Positions 35,707-46,985 of a stretch of DNA of 64,000 nt are shown piece after piece (positions within the stretch are counted from its first letter, which is position 1; every line of letters begins with the position of its first letter). Made by a program: the position numbers and the translations under genes. The stretch lies in assembly GCA_019279435.1 (NCBI GenBank), contig JAAALK010000286.1, positions 26,431,931 through 26,495,930 on the forward strand, given 5' to 3'. The stretch is from Zizania palustris. Lineage: Eukaryota; Streptophyta; Magnoliopsida; Poales; Poaceae. The notes beneath the pieces were generated by a model. That model searched no databases. It was not told the origin of the DNA and was given only the letters and a program-made list of their open reading frames with translations.

Positions 35707-36414
35707 TCAGTGGCTGTAAGTGGGAGCAAATGGTCCGACACCAGGTTTAGCAAAAGAGCTAAACCAGTGTCGAGCCATCTGCTCAAAAGACGGAAAGCAG
35801 AAATCATCATGAGAGTTTGGACCAAAACGCGGCTCAAAGCGTGGTCCTTGGTTCTGCCTAAACCTGCGGCCACGAGGTCTAGAACCGTAGCCAACACTGC
35901 CAACTAGAGCACGGGCAAGAAGGCTGTCTCCTCTACCACCACCTACACGACGCGGCCTAGCCTCCAGCCTCTCCCCGCGTCGAGGAACACGCAGTCTACC
36001 ACCCTGCTGGTAGAACTGCTCCTGACCACCATAAGCTCTCTCTGCTCTCTCAACCCTCTTCCTCCTGAAGCAAAACTCCGCAAGATGCCCATCTCTCTGA
36101 CAGTACTCACAATGATAGGTGGGCTTCTTGGGATGTGGTTGAGGTTTGGGGTTCTTGAGCTTAGTGGTGTTAGGTGTTGTCTTCTTGGGCTGAGAAGGTC
36201 CAGGAAGAGAGTCTAGAGAAGAGTGGAGTTGTTTGGGCTTTGGAACCCAGATAGGCTTCTTAGGTGGAGCTTTGGGTGGTTCATGAATCACTCCATCCTT
36301 TGGCTGACAAGCCTGGGAGGACTCAGTGAAGTGAGTCTTGGGATACATCTGCTCTGGAGTCATTTTACTCCACTCCACTGCCCGACTAATGGCACTCTCA
36401 AAGTCAGCCTTGGT
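35707..36414 (-). pseudogene. gag C-terminal part of element A with second zinc knuckle
   Basis: Between the B insertion and protease the frame reads KADFESAISRAVEWSKMTPE, a proline- and lysine-rich stretch, then CEYCQRDGHLAEFC (a second CX2CX4HX4C knuckle, about 36100), and an R- and G-rich tail. B has the equivalent CSYCQQAGHLVAFC. The open frame runs rightward into the B LTR up to 36588, but those first 58 codons are LTR sequence by chance. This piece was joined to the gag at 49009 onward before B inserted. Confidence 0.8.
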
Positions 36415-36419
36415 GTAGG
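36415..36419. other. Left target-site duplication of element B (GTAGG)
   Basis: GTAGG directly before the B LTR, repeated at 49004-49008 after the other LTR. Element E has the uninterrupted site near 8544 (TTGGTGTAGG, then continuing as A does at 49009). Confidence 0.9.
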
Positions 36420-38300
36420 TGAGAAACCAAGGGTTGGTTTCGGTGTCTGTGATGAGTGTGTCTGTCGGAGGGGTCCGATAGTACACGATGATAGGGTTCG
36501 TACCGAAGGTCTCGGTACTTTGGGTGGTACACCGGAGTGTGTGCCGAAGATTGCTAACCCGAAGAGGTCTCCGGAGTACTGGATACACTTGTCTGTTTGT
36601 CTGTGGTGCGCAGGGGACCTCGGAGGCGACGGACAGTTCGTAGCAGGTGAACCTGGGTCAAGCGGGAGGCTTGATGCCAGGGGAGCAGGGAGCTCCATCA
36701 CGGTGGCTGCGAAGGGGTCTGGGTCGGTCCTCGGGTCGAGGTGCACCAGGAGAAGGCAGTAAGTGCGGAGCGTCGCTCCGGGTGAAGGTACTTCGAGACA
36801 AAGTCCTCGGAGGTGAGGCACTTCGAAGGGTACTCCGGATGGAGTGACTTCGGAGTATGGTGGATCAAGTCCTCTGTGGAGGCAAAGTGTTCGAGGTGTG
36901 CTCCGGAGGGAGACACTCGAAGGTACCCGACGAAGGTCTCAGAAGTCGAGGTGCATTGAAGGCATGGTCCGGGTGAGGCTCGTCGAGGAGTGTGCTCGGG
37001 GAGAGACACTGCGACGAAGTGCTCATGGAATGCTTCGTGCGGAGGCCTTGCACGAAGGAGGGACTTCGAAGGGTGGTACTCCGAAGGAGGGCTTCGGAGT
37101 GACGAAGGCTTCGGAGAGAGGCTAGCTCCGGAGCGAGGTTGACTTGTGGTGCTTCGGCCATGCATGGCTTCGGTACACGGACTAACAGAGTTCGAGCTGG
37201 GAGTAGCTGCGAAGCCATGGTGGTCCACTCCGGAGGTGGTGGTGCGAAGGCCCAAGGTCTTTGACGGCTTCGGCTCAAAACTGTCACTGTATCGAAGGCT
37301 GACTTCGGTGAAGTGAAGGCCGTCAGGCTCAAGGCTTCTCGCCGAAGCTATCGCACCCCTCGCGTGCGAAGGGGGGCTTCAGGAAGGTCAAAGACCGCAA
37401 AGGCTAACATTGTCTGCTCTGCAAATAGCTGACGCTGTCCCCTCTGCAAAGCTGACAGAGAAGCCTCCAGAATAAAGTTGACGACCTTTTGTACCCCTCT
37501 GTTCTGTAGAGACAAAACCAATGTAAACCCTAGGGGTAAAGTAGTAAATTCACTTGGGTGAATAGTGGCTATAAATATGGGGGCTGGGTAGGTAACATTT
37601 AACACTTTGAGCATTTACTGTTGAGCTCCTGTACTAGCCCCACATACGTTGTATTCATCCAGTGAGTTCTTTTACTGTGTTCCTTGTTCAAGCGGCGAAG
37701 CCCTGCTTCTGTGTTATCTTTCTGCTTGAGCTTGATTGCATACCTCGCTAGTAGTAGTGCACCGAAGCCTGTCTAGGCGAAGGGTGTTTTGTGCGAAGTG
37801 TGTTTTTCAGTGTGCGTTCGCTCTGTGTAACTGGAGGCTTGACCTCGCTGTTTACTAGCGAAGCCCTGATCGAAGCCCAGTTCTTTTCCTGTGTTGAACC
37901 CCCTAGCGAAGTCTGTTAGTGTGCGTTTAGACCTTCGTAGTACGAAGCCCAGCACCAGTTGCTGTCGCTAAGTATTTGATCGAAGTCCTCAGAGGGTAGT
38001 CCACTCTTGCGAAGGGTGAAGTGCGAAGCCTGCTTGAAGCACCCTGTGTGCGGAGCCTGCACTGACTTAGCAGAGTTGTTTTCGGGGTTGTGGGTGGAGC
38101 GAAGTCTTCTTGGCTTCGGACTTGTACTCCTTGCGAAGCCTGTGTTCGGAGTTGTTATATACCTCCGAACCAGACCTTCGAAGGTTGGTGTTCGAAGCCT
38201 GTTCCGCAGTAGACAAAATTAAAACCGAAGGCTATTTTAGCCCAAGTTTTTTTAAAAGCTCCCATTCACCCCCCCTCTGGTCACTGTTTCCGGTCCAACA
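36420..38300 (+). repeat. 5' LTR of element B
   Basis: 1881 bp, TGAGAAACCAAGG... to ...CGGTCCAACA. Relative to the 3' LTR it lacks about 135 bp (the segment corresponding to about 47025-47160), by a deletion right after GATGAGTG. TATA-like TATAAATA lies at 37570-37577. It is rich in CGAAG and CTTCG motifs like the A LTRs. Confidence 0.9.
37570..37577 (+). promoter_or_regulatory. TATA box of element B 5' LTR
   Basis: TATAAATA followed by TGGGGGCTGGG; identical in all three B LTR copies (26535, 37570, 48272). Likely core promoter. Confidence 0.6.
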
Positions 38301-38302
38301 AT

Positions 38303-38314
38303 TGGTATCAGAGC
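38303..38314 (+). promoter_or_regulatory. Primer-binding site of element B
   Basis: TGGTATCAGAGC two bases after the LTR, complementary to the initiator Met-tRNA 3' end. Confidence 0.93.
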
Positions 38315-38364
38315 GGGTTAAGATCACCAGTTGACCTTAACCGGTTTTGTGATCTGTTGGCGAC

Positions 38365-40827
38365 ATGGACAGAGCTAGTAAAATTCCTCTATTCGATGGG
38401 ACTGACTTTGCATACTGGAAGGTGCGCATGGAGGCTTACTTGCTAAGCCAAGGAAATGCAATTTGGGAGATTGTGGACTCACAATACTCCATCCCTGAGA
38501 CTCGCACCTCTCAGACAGAGAAAGATCAGTATAATGCCAACTCCAAGGCTAGGAACATAATGTTCATTGGTTTGAGCCGGAGTGAGTTTGATAGGGTGCA
38601 ACACCTTAGGACTGCTAGGGAAATTTGGACCACTCTCACTATTTTTCATGAGGGCTCTACACAGATCAAGGCCAGGCACCAAAGCACATATAATCAACAG
38701 TATCAGCTGTTTGTGCAGGCACCTGGTGAATCTATAGATGCCATGTTTACTCGCTTTGATGCGATAGTGAGTAACTTGCGGTCCAACGGGACGCTTGCTT
38801 ACAATGATCATGATAGGGCTATCAAGCTTCTCTATGCTCTTGACCATAGCATATGGGAAGTGAAGATATCCAGCATTGAGGAGTCCGCAGGTTATGACAC
38901 ATTGACCTGTGATGAGCTCTTCAGCAAGCTGAAGTCCATAGAGATTGCCAAGGCATCTCTTGCAGTGCACAGAAACTCTTTGCCATAGCCGTTGGCATTG
39001 GTTTCTAGCACTAGTCGTGGCACCACTGCAGAACTGAGCACATCTGGCACTTGTGTGCTTGCAGATGGTTTTGCTTTGTCCTCCCTGGTCTCAGTCACAA
39101 AGGAGCAGGTGGACACTCTAGATGATGATGAGCTTGCTCTCATAGCCAGAAGGTTCACCCATTTTAATCATGAAAGACGGGATCAGAGGAGAAGTGGTTT
39201 TTGTGGTTGCTTTGAATGTGGCGACACTTCTCATATTAAAGCCAATTGCCCTAAGCTCAAGAAGAGAGATGAGAGTGAGCGCCCCAAATACCACAAGACA
39301 GAGAGGAAACCCTTCGTGAAGGGCAAGCGCAGCAAGGTGGCTAAGAGAGTAGCCAAAGCCGCGTCCAAAGCATTTGTTGCTGCTCTCAGCGACATCGACA
39401 CTTCCTCAACTGAGGAGTCGAGCTCTGAGGATGAAGAGTCCCCAAGGAAGGAGGACAAAAAGGACAAGAAGGGACGAGACTTCATCGGCCTTTGCTTCAT
39501 GGCCGACAGCGATCACAGCGGCGATGAGATTGACTCATCTGAGGTACCTCTATCATCTGACCAGCTATTAATTAAATTAGATGAGCTGAATGAAGTAGTT
39601 CTCGGTCAGGATAGATTACTTGTGCATGCCGCTAGAGAAAGAAAAGACCTTAGACTTAGGCTAGAATCTGTTTCTACTAAATATGCCATGCTTAAGTCTA
39701 AAGTTAATGATGCTGAATGTGAATCTTGTACTGTAGTCATGGGTGAGCTTGCTCAGTTGTGTTCTGTACATGCTCAAAATCTTTCTGAGCTTGAGACTGC
39801 ATGGAAGCAGCTTTTGGTGGTGGATTCTAGACCTCATGATAATATTGAATGCATGAACTGTTCTTTATTGTGCGAGAGCATTAATTTACGTGATAAACAT
39901 GTTCATGATTTAGAGGATAGATTGGAGAGGGCCGGTAGTTCTAAGGATGTGCAGCCTGTTTGTGACACGTGCATTACCCTTAAGGACCAGCTAGGCACTG
40001 TTAGAGAGCGAGCTGAGAACCTCATGTCTAAAAATGAATACCTTCTTTCCGTGGTTAATAAATGCACTGAGGGAAAGGGTAGGATGGATTTGCTCTTGGC
40101 CTAGACCAAGATGTGTGCTGACAGAGCAGGGTTAGCTCTAGGTTTGGGTTTTGAGAAGATTCCTTCAGAGAATGGAAACAAAACTGTTTTTACCTCTCCC
40201 ACTACCCTAGAGAAAGAGAGAGCTCTGTTAGACACCCCATCAGCCAAAAAGCATACCCGACCACCAAAGAAAACCACTCCTCCTGCCAAGAAAAATCCTC
40301 CCAAGAAAACCACTCAGCAGAAGCCCAAGGAGACTGTGAGAGTTGCTCCTAAGACCCATGAGAGTGCCCCCAGGAGAGTTTTTCATTGTTCCTATTGTCA
40401 GCAGGCGGGTCATTTGGTTGCGTTCTGTTTTCGTCGCATCAAGGATGAGCGACGCTCTCAAGCGATGAGTTACCAGGACATGCATTACCCATCTTTAGGT
40501 ATGCATGAGTCTGATTTTTACTATCGTCCTGCTTTTGAGGCTCCTCGTACTTCACGAAGAGGTTTTGCTCCTCGAGGTGTTCACCATGTCCCATATGGTG
40601 GTAGACACCGGGCGAGTAGCTTTGTACCTCGTCAGAGTAGGAGACCTCGACATGTTGTTCGATCACAGCATGTAGGTAGACCTCGCACTTTGCATCATTC
40701 AGATTATCATGTGCGTAGACCGTCTACTTTTACTGTGCCTACTACTCGTGTCACTCAGTGCTGGATGCCTCGTCATTTTTTCACTCACCCCAGCACTGAG
40801 TGATCGAGATTTTCCTATCATGTGTAG
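38365..40827 (+). pseudogene. gag of element B
   Basis: The start ATG at 38365 is 50 bases after the primer site and opens FDGTDFAYWKVRMEAYLLSQ. The capsid block runs to about 38980. Zinc knuckle CFECGDTSHIKANC is at about 39208-39249, an acidic serine-rich segment at 39390-39440, a coiled-coil-like region at about 39545-40090, and a second knuckle CSYCQQAGHLVAFC at about 40387-40428 with an R-, H- and P-rich tail. One frame throughout, with four stops: TAG 38986-38988, TAG 40102-40104, TGA 40801-40803, TAG 40825-40827. Each can be explained by one C-to-T change (CAG or CGA). Gag would form the particle and bind RNA. The long post-knuckle coiled-coil part is characteristic of Sirevirus gag. 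Confidence 0.9.
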
Positions 40828-41575
40828 GCGGCAGATCGAGGCTTGGAGGGCACGTGGATCATGGACTCCGGTTGTTCGCGCCATATGACTGGAGATGAAG
40901 CATGGTTCTCCAGCCTCACCACAACCAAGCAAAGGGAACATATCACCTTCGGCAACAATCGAAGGAGTAGAGTGAAAGGTAATGGTGTGGTAAGAATTAA
41001 TTCAAACTTCACTCTCAAAGATGTGGCTTTGGTTGAAAACCTGGGATACAATTTGCTGTCTGTATCTCAGTTGCTTGATGAGGGCTTCGAAGTGCGATTT
41101 CATCGTGATACTTCGCAAGTGCTCAATTTTGATGGCGTTGTGGTGTGTAAGATCTTTAGAGTTGGGAGAGTTTTTGGAGCTTATTTTTCAGAATCATCTG
41201 GTTCTTCTCATTGTCTTGTTGCACATTCTACTTCTGAGCTTTGGAAGTGGCATAGGAGACTAGGACATATGAGATTTGAGTTGCTCGCTCGTCTAAGTGC
41301 CCTAAGCCTGATCCGAGGATTGCCCAAGCTAAAGTTTGAGAAGAATTTAGTTTGCGCTCCTTGTCGACATGGAAAAATGATTGTCGCTTCGCATTCGCCA
41401 GTCACCACAGTAATGACTGAACAACCCGGAGAACTTCTCCATATGGACACTATAGGTCCTTCTCGGGTTAGTTCTTTAGGCGGCAAGTGGTATGTATTAG
41501 TCATTGTCGACGATTTCTCTCGTTACTCTTGGGTCTTCTTTCTTGCCAGCAAGGATGAAGTGTTTTCACACTTTC
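40828..41575 (+). pseudogene. Protease and integrase N-terminal half of element B
   Basis: Same frame as gag. Protease: TWIMDSGCSRHMTGDEAW with the DSG active site intact (about 40855). Pre-integrase: LWKWHRRLGHMRFELLARL and CAPCRHGKM, giving the H-H-C-C zinc site (41240-41380). The integrase core begins with the first catalytic D in HMDTIGPSRV (about 41443), then DDFSRYSWVFFLASKDEVF. The chain is cut at about 41575 by the A-type solo LTR and resumes at 43514. Some coding sequence between KDEVFSHF and ALKFIRSD is missing at the break. Confidence 0.9.
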
Positions 41576-43513
41576 GGGGGGTGAATGGGCGCCTTAAAAA
41601 TTCTTTCGAATCAATGGCCTGCTCCCAATACCCAATGCACCTCAAAAGACTAAGCAGCAGAAAAATAAACAGATATCCTAAGTCTAAAGGTATCTAGCCT
41701 AGAAGCACCTGATGACAAACAGAGAACTATCAAGGCAGTGCTAATAGACAGGTAAACAGTATATGCAAGACTAGGCAAGACAAACTTCTCAGCAAAGCAA
41801 TCTCGGTGCACTATGAGAGAGAAGAGAAGTTACCTGTTCAAATCTGTCTCCAGTTCGTAACTCGGTGAAGCCTGCTTCGCAGGTCGAAGCCTGCTTCGCT
41901 GGCCGAAGTCTACTTCGCTGGTTGAAGTCTAGTTCGGAGGTGGTAGTCGAAGTCTGTCGAAGGTGTTGTGAAAATGCCGGAGGTAGGAATCGAAGTGTGT
42001 CTCGAAGCGAAGTATGAGAAAGTCGGAGCCTGCTTCGAAGTATGTACTTCGAAGGCAAGACTTTGACCACAACTTCGAACCAAGCACTTCGAAGCCAAAC
42101 CTTCGAACAAAGAACCTTCGAACGCAACACATAGACGAACAAACTTCGAACAAAGAAGCGAAGCCTGTCACACGATAGAGGCACCAAATTCGAAGCCTAC
42201 ACTCTACCTTCGAAAAGAGCAAGCTTCGAAAAGAGAAGCGAAGTATGACACGCGACAAAGAAACCAAAGTGAAGCCTAACAGAACAACAAGCTTCGAAGC
42301 CAACTTCGAAACCTATCAAAGTGTGGACTTTGAAGAGCTCGAGGCGGAGTACCTTCGCACCATCATTCGAAGTATGCGACACTGTCCGTTCAAAAAAGTA
42401 CTTCGCAACTAGCAGCTTAGGACACAGAACGAAGTTCGAAGTTCGAACGAAGCCTTCGAGAAAGTCAGATCGAAGCCTGCCTCACGGAGCTGAGGGGCTT
42501 CGAACAGATTGGATGGCTTCGCCAGAAAACAGACAGAAAAGTTGCTAGGGCCTGTCTACTTCGATCAAAAAGTTGCGCAGTAGAAAGTAAAAAGCTGGCA
42601 CAGAGTACTGTTGCTACAATAGTAGTACTACTTGCAACAGCAAGAACTAGTACTCCCAGCACGAAGAACACAGCCAATAGAGTACCCAACAGTGAATAGA
42701 AATTGCACACGATACACAAAGATTTAGATCCACAAAACTAAATGCACACCTCGCACTCAACAAAGAACCAAAATCTCACTGCATTAATGAAGAACAAAAT
42801 GAATGCAGGCAGGAAACAAGCCCCTGGCGGCGCACAGAAACAGGAAGGAGAGAGAGTGTGCAGGAAACAAAAGATGACCCAAGGAATGATGGAAAAAGTG
42901 ATTTCTAGTAGAGTAGTCCAAACCCTAGGGATTGGGGCCCTATTTATAGGCTGCCCAACACTAGGAATATTCTACCAGCCCCTTAGGGTTTTTACAGATG
43001 CAAGAATAAAGGAAAAGACTCTACTGCCCTTAGATATTTTTACAGACACGACTGACTAACTGTGGGCCTAGAGATACAGATGACTTATCCGGAAGCTAAG
43101 TTTTCGTAGCGACTACGGCTTCTCTTCTGGAAAGTCGGATACAAGATCAACGATTGTCAGTTTTGCGCCGAAACTGACAAAGCCTCCACCGACTTTGCAC
43201 CAGGTACCCGGATTGGGCCGGCCCGACTCTGCAGCTCTCTCAGCCCGGCAATCACTCACCGCCCGTGTACCTGAGTCAATCCTGGTCAACATCCCAGTGG
43301 GTCTTCTACTGCTTCTGGCCCATGTACCCGGATTGGGCCAGCCCGACTTCGCAACCTCCTCTGCCCGACAGTCGCTCGCTGCCCATGTACCTGAGTCACA
43401 CGCGGCACATGAAACAGCAGATCTCTTCTTCTTTTGTCCTCTTTGACTATCGTTGACAATGACTCATCACTTTCTGGAGCCATAAGGCCCACGCTATTCA
43501 GCATGGCTCCTCA
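41576..43513 (-). repeat. Truncated A-type solo LTR inside B integrase
   Basis: About 1938 bp of A-type LTR: it starts at GGGGGTGAATGGGCGCC and ends CATGGCTCCTCA. The outermost 25 or so bases (TGTAGGACCG...) are missing. There is no primer site or polypurine tract and no visible target duplication (left ...CACTTTCGG, right CCTAGTGC). It keeps the TATA box (42941-42948, minus), four minisatellite units (41866-41942) and the paired CCCGGATTGGGCC blocks (43200 and 43320). It is diverged from the A LTRs, so it is an older or different copy. A deletion that removed the LTR end also took some B sequence. Confidence 0.87.
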
Positions 43514-45901
43514 CCTAGTGCATTAAAATTCATTCGAAGTGATAATGGCACTGAGTTCAAAAATAATCTCTTTGTTGACTTTTGCATGGATCATGGCATA
43601 GAACATCAATTCTCTGCTCCACGGGTTCCTCAACAAAACGGCATTGTTGAGAGGAAGAACCGCACTTTGGTTGAGATGGCTAGGACGATGCTTGATGAGC
43701 ATAGGACTCCTAGAAAATTCTGGGCTGAGGCCATGAACACTACATGTTACATCTCAAACCGAATCTTCTTGCGCTCAATTTTAAACTTGACATCTTATGA
43801 GCTATGTTTTGGGAGACAGCCCAAGGTTACTCATCTTCGAGTTTTTGGCTGTCGGTGCTTTATCCTAAAACGTGGTAACTTGGATAAATTTGAGTCGCGA
43901 TCTTCTAACGGGATCTTTTTGGGTTACACTACACATGGTCATTCTTATCGTGTTTATAACTTGGAAACTAACACTGTCATTGAGTCATGTGATGTGATTT
44001 TTGATGAATCAACCCCCTCTGTTAGTTCTGCATTTGAACAGGCAAATGAACACGACATGGAACAGACCATCTTCGAAGAAGAAGATCCCGGAGATTTCGA
44101 GGATGAACCCCTACTACCCTCGACATCAACCCACGAAGCCAACCCCGCTTCGACTACTTCGGCACAAGGTCCCAAAGCAACTACCTCAACATCGGTCATC
44201 TTGGACCACTCCAACGCACAAGTTGAGGGGGAGACTGCATCCCACTGCGAGGCTCCACATCATGTTCAAAGGATGCACCCTCCAGAGCAGATCATTGGTG
44301 AGCTTGATCAAAGGGTAACTTGTTCATATGCTCATTTCACTAATTCTGCTTTTGTTGCTTCTTTCGAGCCTTTAGATGTTAGTCATGCACTTTCTGATTC
44401 TAGTTGGATCAATGCCATGCATGAGGAACTTGAAAATTTTGAGAGAAACCAAGTCTGGTCATTAGTTGATCCTCCACCAAATGTTCATTTCATTGGAACA
44501 AAATGGATTTTCAAAAACAAACAAGGGGAGGATGGGACTATAATTAGAAACAAGGCTAGACTTGTGGCTCAGGGTTATTCTCAACTAGAAGGGATTGATT
44601 TTACTGAAACTTTTGCACCTGTTGCTCGCCTTGAGGCCATTAGGATTTTTCTTGCCTTTGCAACATCCCGGGGATTCAAACTCTATCAAATGGATGTCAA
44701 AAGTGGTTTTCTTAATGGCTTCATAGGTGAAGATGTTTATGTAAAACAACCCCCTAGTTTTGAAAACCCCAAATACCCACATAAAGTCCTTAAACTTCAT
44801 AAGGCTCTTTATGGACTCAAGCAGGCCCCTCGGGCTTGCTATGATAGGCTTAAGTCTTTTCTGCTTGAGCGGGGGTATTTGATGGGCTCTGTTGATAAAA
44901 CCCTGTTCACTCTCAAGCATGGCAAAGATTTCCTTCTAGTGTAGATTTATGTTGATGATATCATCTTTGGTGGCTCTTCTCATGCTTTGGTTGCCGAGTT
45001 TGCAGATGCCATGAGCAGGGAATTCGAGATGTCCATGATGGGTGAGCTTACATTTTTCCTTGGTTTGCAAATCAAGCAAAGCAAACAAGGTACTTTCGTC
45101 CACCAGACGAAGTACACCAAGGACCTGCTCAAGAAGTTTGACATGGCAGATGAGAAGCCCCTCGCCACTCCAATGGCTACATCTGTAGCATTGGATCCTG
45201 ACGAAGATGGAGAAGCCGTAGATCAGAAGGAGTTCCGAAGCATGATCGGCTCCCTCCTCTACTTGACTGCTACGAGACCGGACATACACTTCGCAGTGTG
45301 TCTGTGCGCTCGTTTTCAGGCTTCACCACGAGCTTCGCACCGCCAAGCGGTAAAACGCATCCTAAGGTATCTCAAAGATACCCTTGAATTTGGCATATGG
45401 TATTCAGCGTCTTCATCTTTATGTCTTCGAGGTTATTCCGATGCGGATTTTGCTTGGTGTAGGATTGATAGGAAGAGTACCTCTGGTACTTGTCATTTTC
45501 TGGGTACCTCACTGGTTTGCTAGTCTTCCCGCAAACAGTCTAGTGTTGCACAATCGACGGCTGAGGCCGAATATGTTGCTGCAGCTAGCTGTTGCTCTCA
45601 GATTTTGTGGATGGCTTCCACTTTGCGGGATTTCGGGTTAGATTATAAGAGTGTTCCACTTTTCTGTGATAACACTAGTGCTATTTGTATTGCAAACAAC
45701 CCGGTTCAGCACTCCAGAACCAAACACATTGATGTGCGATATCATTTTCTCAGAGATCACAATGAGAAGGGTGATATTGAACTTCAATATGTTGATACCC
45801 AACACCAGCTAGCCGATATTTTCAAGAAACCCCTCTATGCTTCTCGATTTGCCTACTTGCGTGGGGAACTTGGCATTTGTCACCCTTACGGCATTTTGTG
45901 A
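43514..45901 (+). pseudogene. Integrase C-terminal half, RT and RNase H of element B
   Basis: One frame from 43514 to the TGA at 45899-45901. Integrase: [16 protein letters not shown] (second catalytic D), [19 protein letters not shown] (catalytic E), [17 protein letters not shown]. After an E-, D- and T-rich linker comes [73 protein letters not shown] 44942-44944, IYVDDIIFGGSS (YVDD at about 44948), FLGLQIKQSKQGTF, TATRPDIHFAVCLCARF. RNase H: YSDADFAWCRIDRKSTSGT, TAG 45521-45523, EAEYVAAASCCSQILWM, LFCDNTSAICIANNP, RTKHIDVRYHFLRDH, HQLADIFKKPLYAS. The two stops correspond to CAG and TGG in element D. Apart from these it is nearly intact. Confidence 0.92.
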
Positions 45902-46985
45902 GGGGGAGCTGTTTTTAACTATTGTGCATATGCTCATCATGTGTGAAATTGCATTTACATCTTTTGCATTTATATGCCTGATTATAATTCATTAAATCGT
46001 GTCAGCTCAGCTCTTTTTAATTTATCTAAAATATTAATGTGCATGATGTTTTCTTTCCAAACTCAAATCATGCTCACTGCTCAATCTTGTATCTAGCATG
46101 TATAGGCAGGACTACTTTAGCTATCTTTTATCTGCTTGATAGCAAGACACTTTTCTATGGATGCTAAACATTGCAACTTAAAAAATTGTTCTCCATCTTC
46201 ATGGATATTCATAAAATGCTAAACAATTTGTTCACTTAATCACAATTCCAAAAATCCATGATTTGCATGCTTCAAAGTAAAAGATCCAGGTGGGTTTGTT
46301 TTGTCGCACTACTCTATTCTAGACTGCTTACCATTGCACATTGGTCTGAACTAGAATGGTGTAGTGTTTGCCAAAATCATTGCCTTAAGCTTCTGATGGC
46401 TTTCATGCCTAGGCTTGGCCTGATTGGATAGTATAAGGAGGACAAACAAATAACCCCTGACATTATGAAAAAGAACAACAAAATTCATTGAACATCAAGT
46501 TTGCTTTCATAGCTCCATTCGAACTGGACTTGTTTATCTAGAGTAGAAATTGACTAGCTTCGCGCAGTCCTTGCTTCTACTTGTCTAGTTTCCTTGACTA
46601 AGTGGTGATGCTTTTTATTTCAAAAATGCTAAAGTCACATGATGTCATCATGTTTTTAGAGAATGTTAAATTGAGCTGAGCCCATGATCATTGGTATTAC
46701 TGTTGGCATATTTTTGCTTTATATGTCTTTGCAATTCTGCTCATTTCCAAGCAATACATCTTTTTAAATGCTCCTTGATGCTTGCATTGCAAAAGGGGGA
46801 GAAATTTGAGTTCTCTATTGGAAAAAGTATAATTTTCACAGGGGGAGATTTGTCGAAGGGGCTTCCGAAGGGGCTGTTACTCTTTTGAAAAGGGGGAAGA
46901 AAATTCTTGAACTTGTGTGCTAAAAAATCTTTTAATTTTTCTTGAACTTGAATTTGGTTGTCAATGCACTCATCAAGGGGGAGAT
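45902..46985 (+). other. Noncoding 3' region of element B with several polypurine tracts
   Basis: About 1.08 kb between pol stop and 3' LTR. Purine runs: GAGGGGGAGC right after the stop (45901), AAAGGGGGAGAAA (about 46792), CAGGGGGAGA (about 46838), AAAAGGGGGAAGAAA (about 46890) and the terminal AAGGGGGAGAT next to the LTR (46975-46985). The block 46281-46470 is conserved with D (4351-4540) and A (31958-32146, minus). No long frame is present. Confidence 0.78.

Noticed and set aside
36415..36588. N-terminal extension of the A gag piece into the B LTR
   Set aside because: The first 58 codons are B LTR sequence read in antisense; the insertion duplication shows the joint is secondary.
45902..46985. 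Possible env-like gene downstream of pol in B (as in some Sireviruses)
   Set aside because: No frame longer than about 65 codons is present here or in the matching parts of A and D, and no signal peptide or membrane segment is supported.
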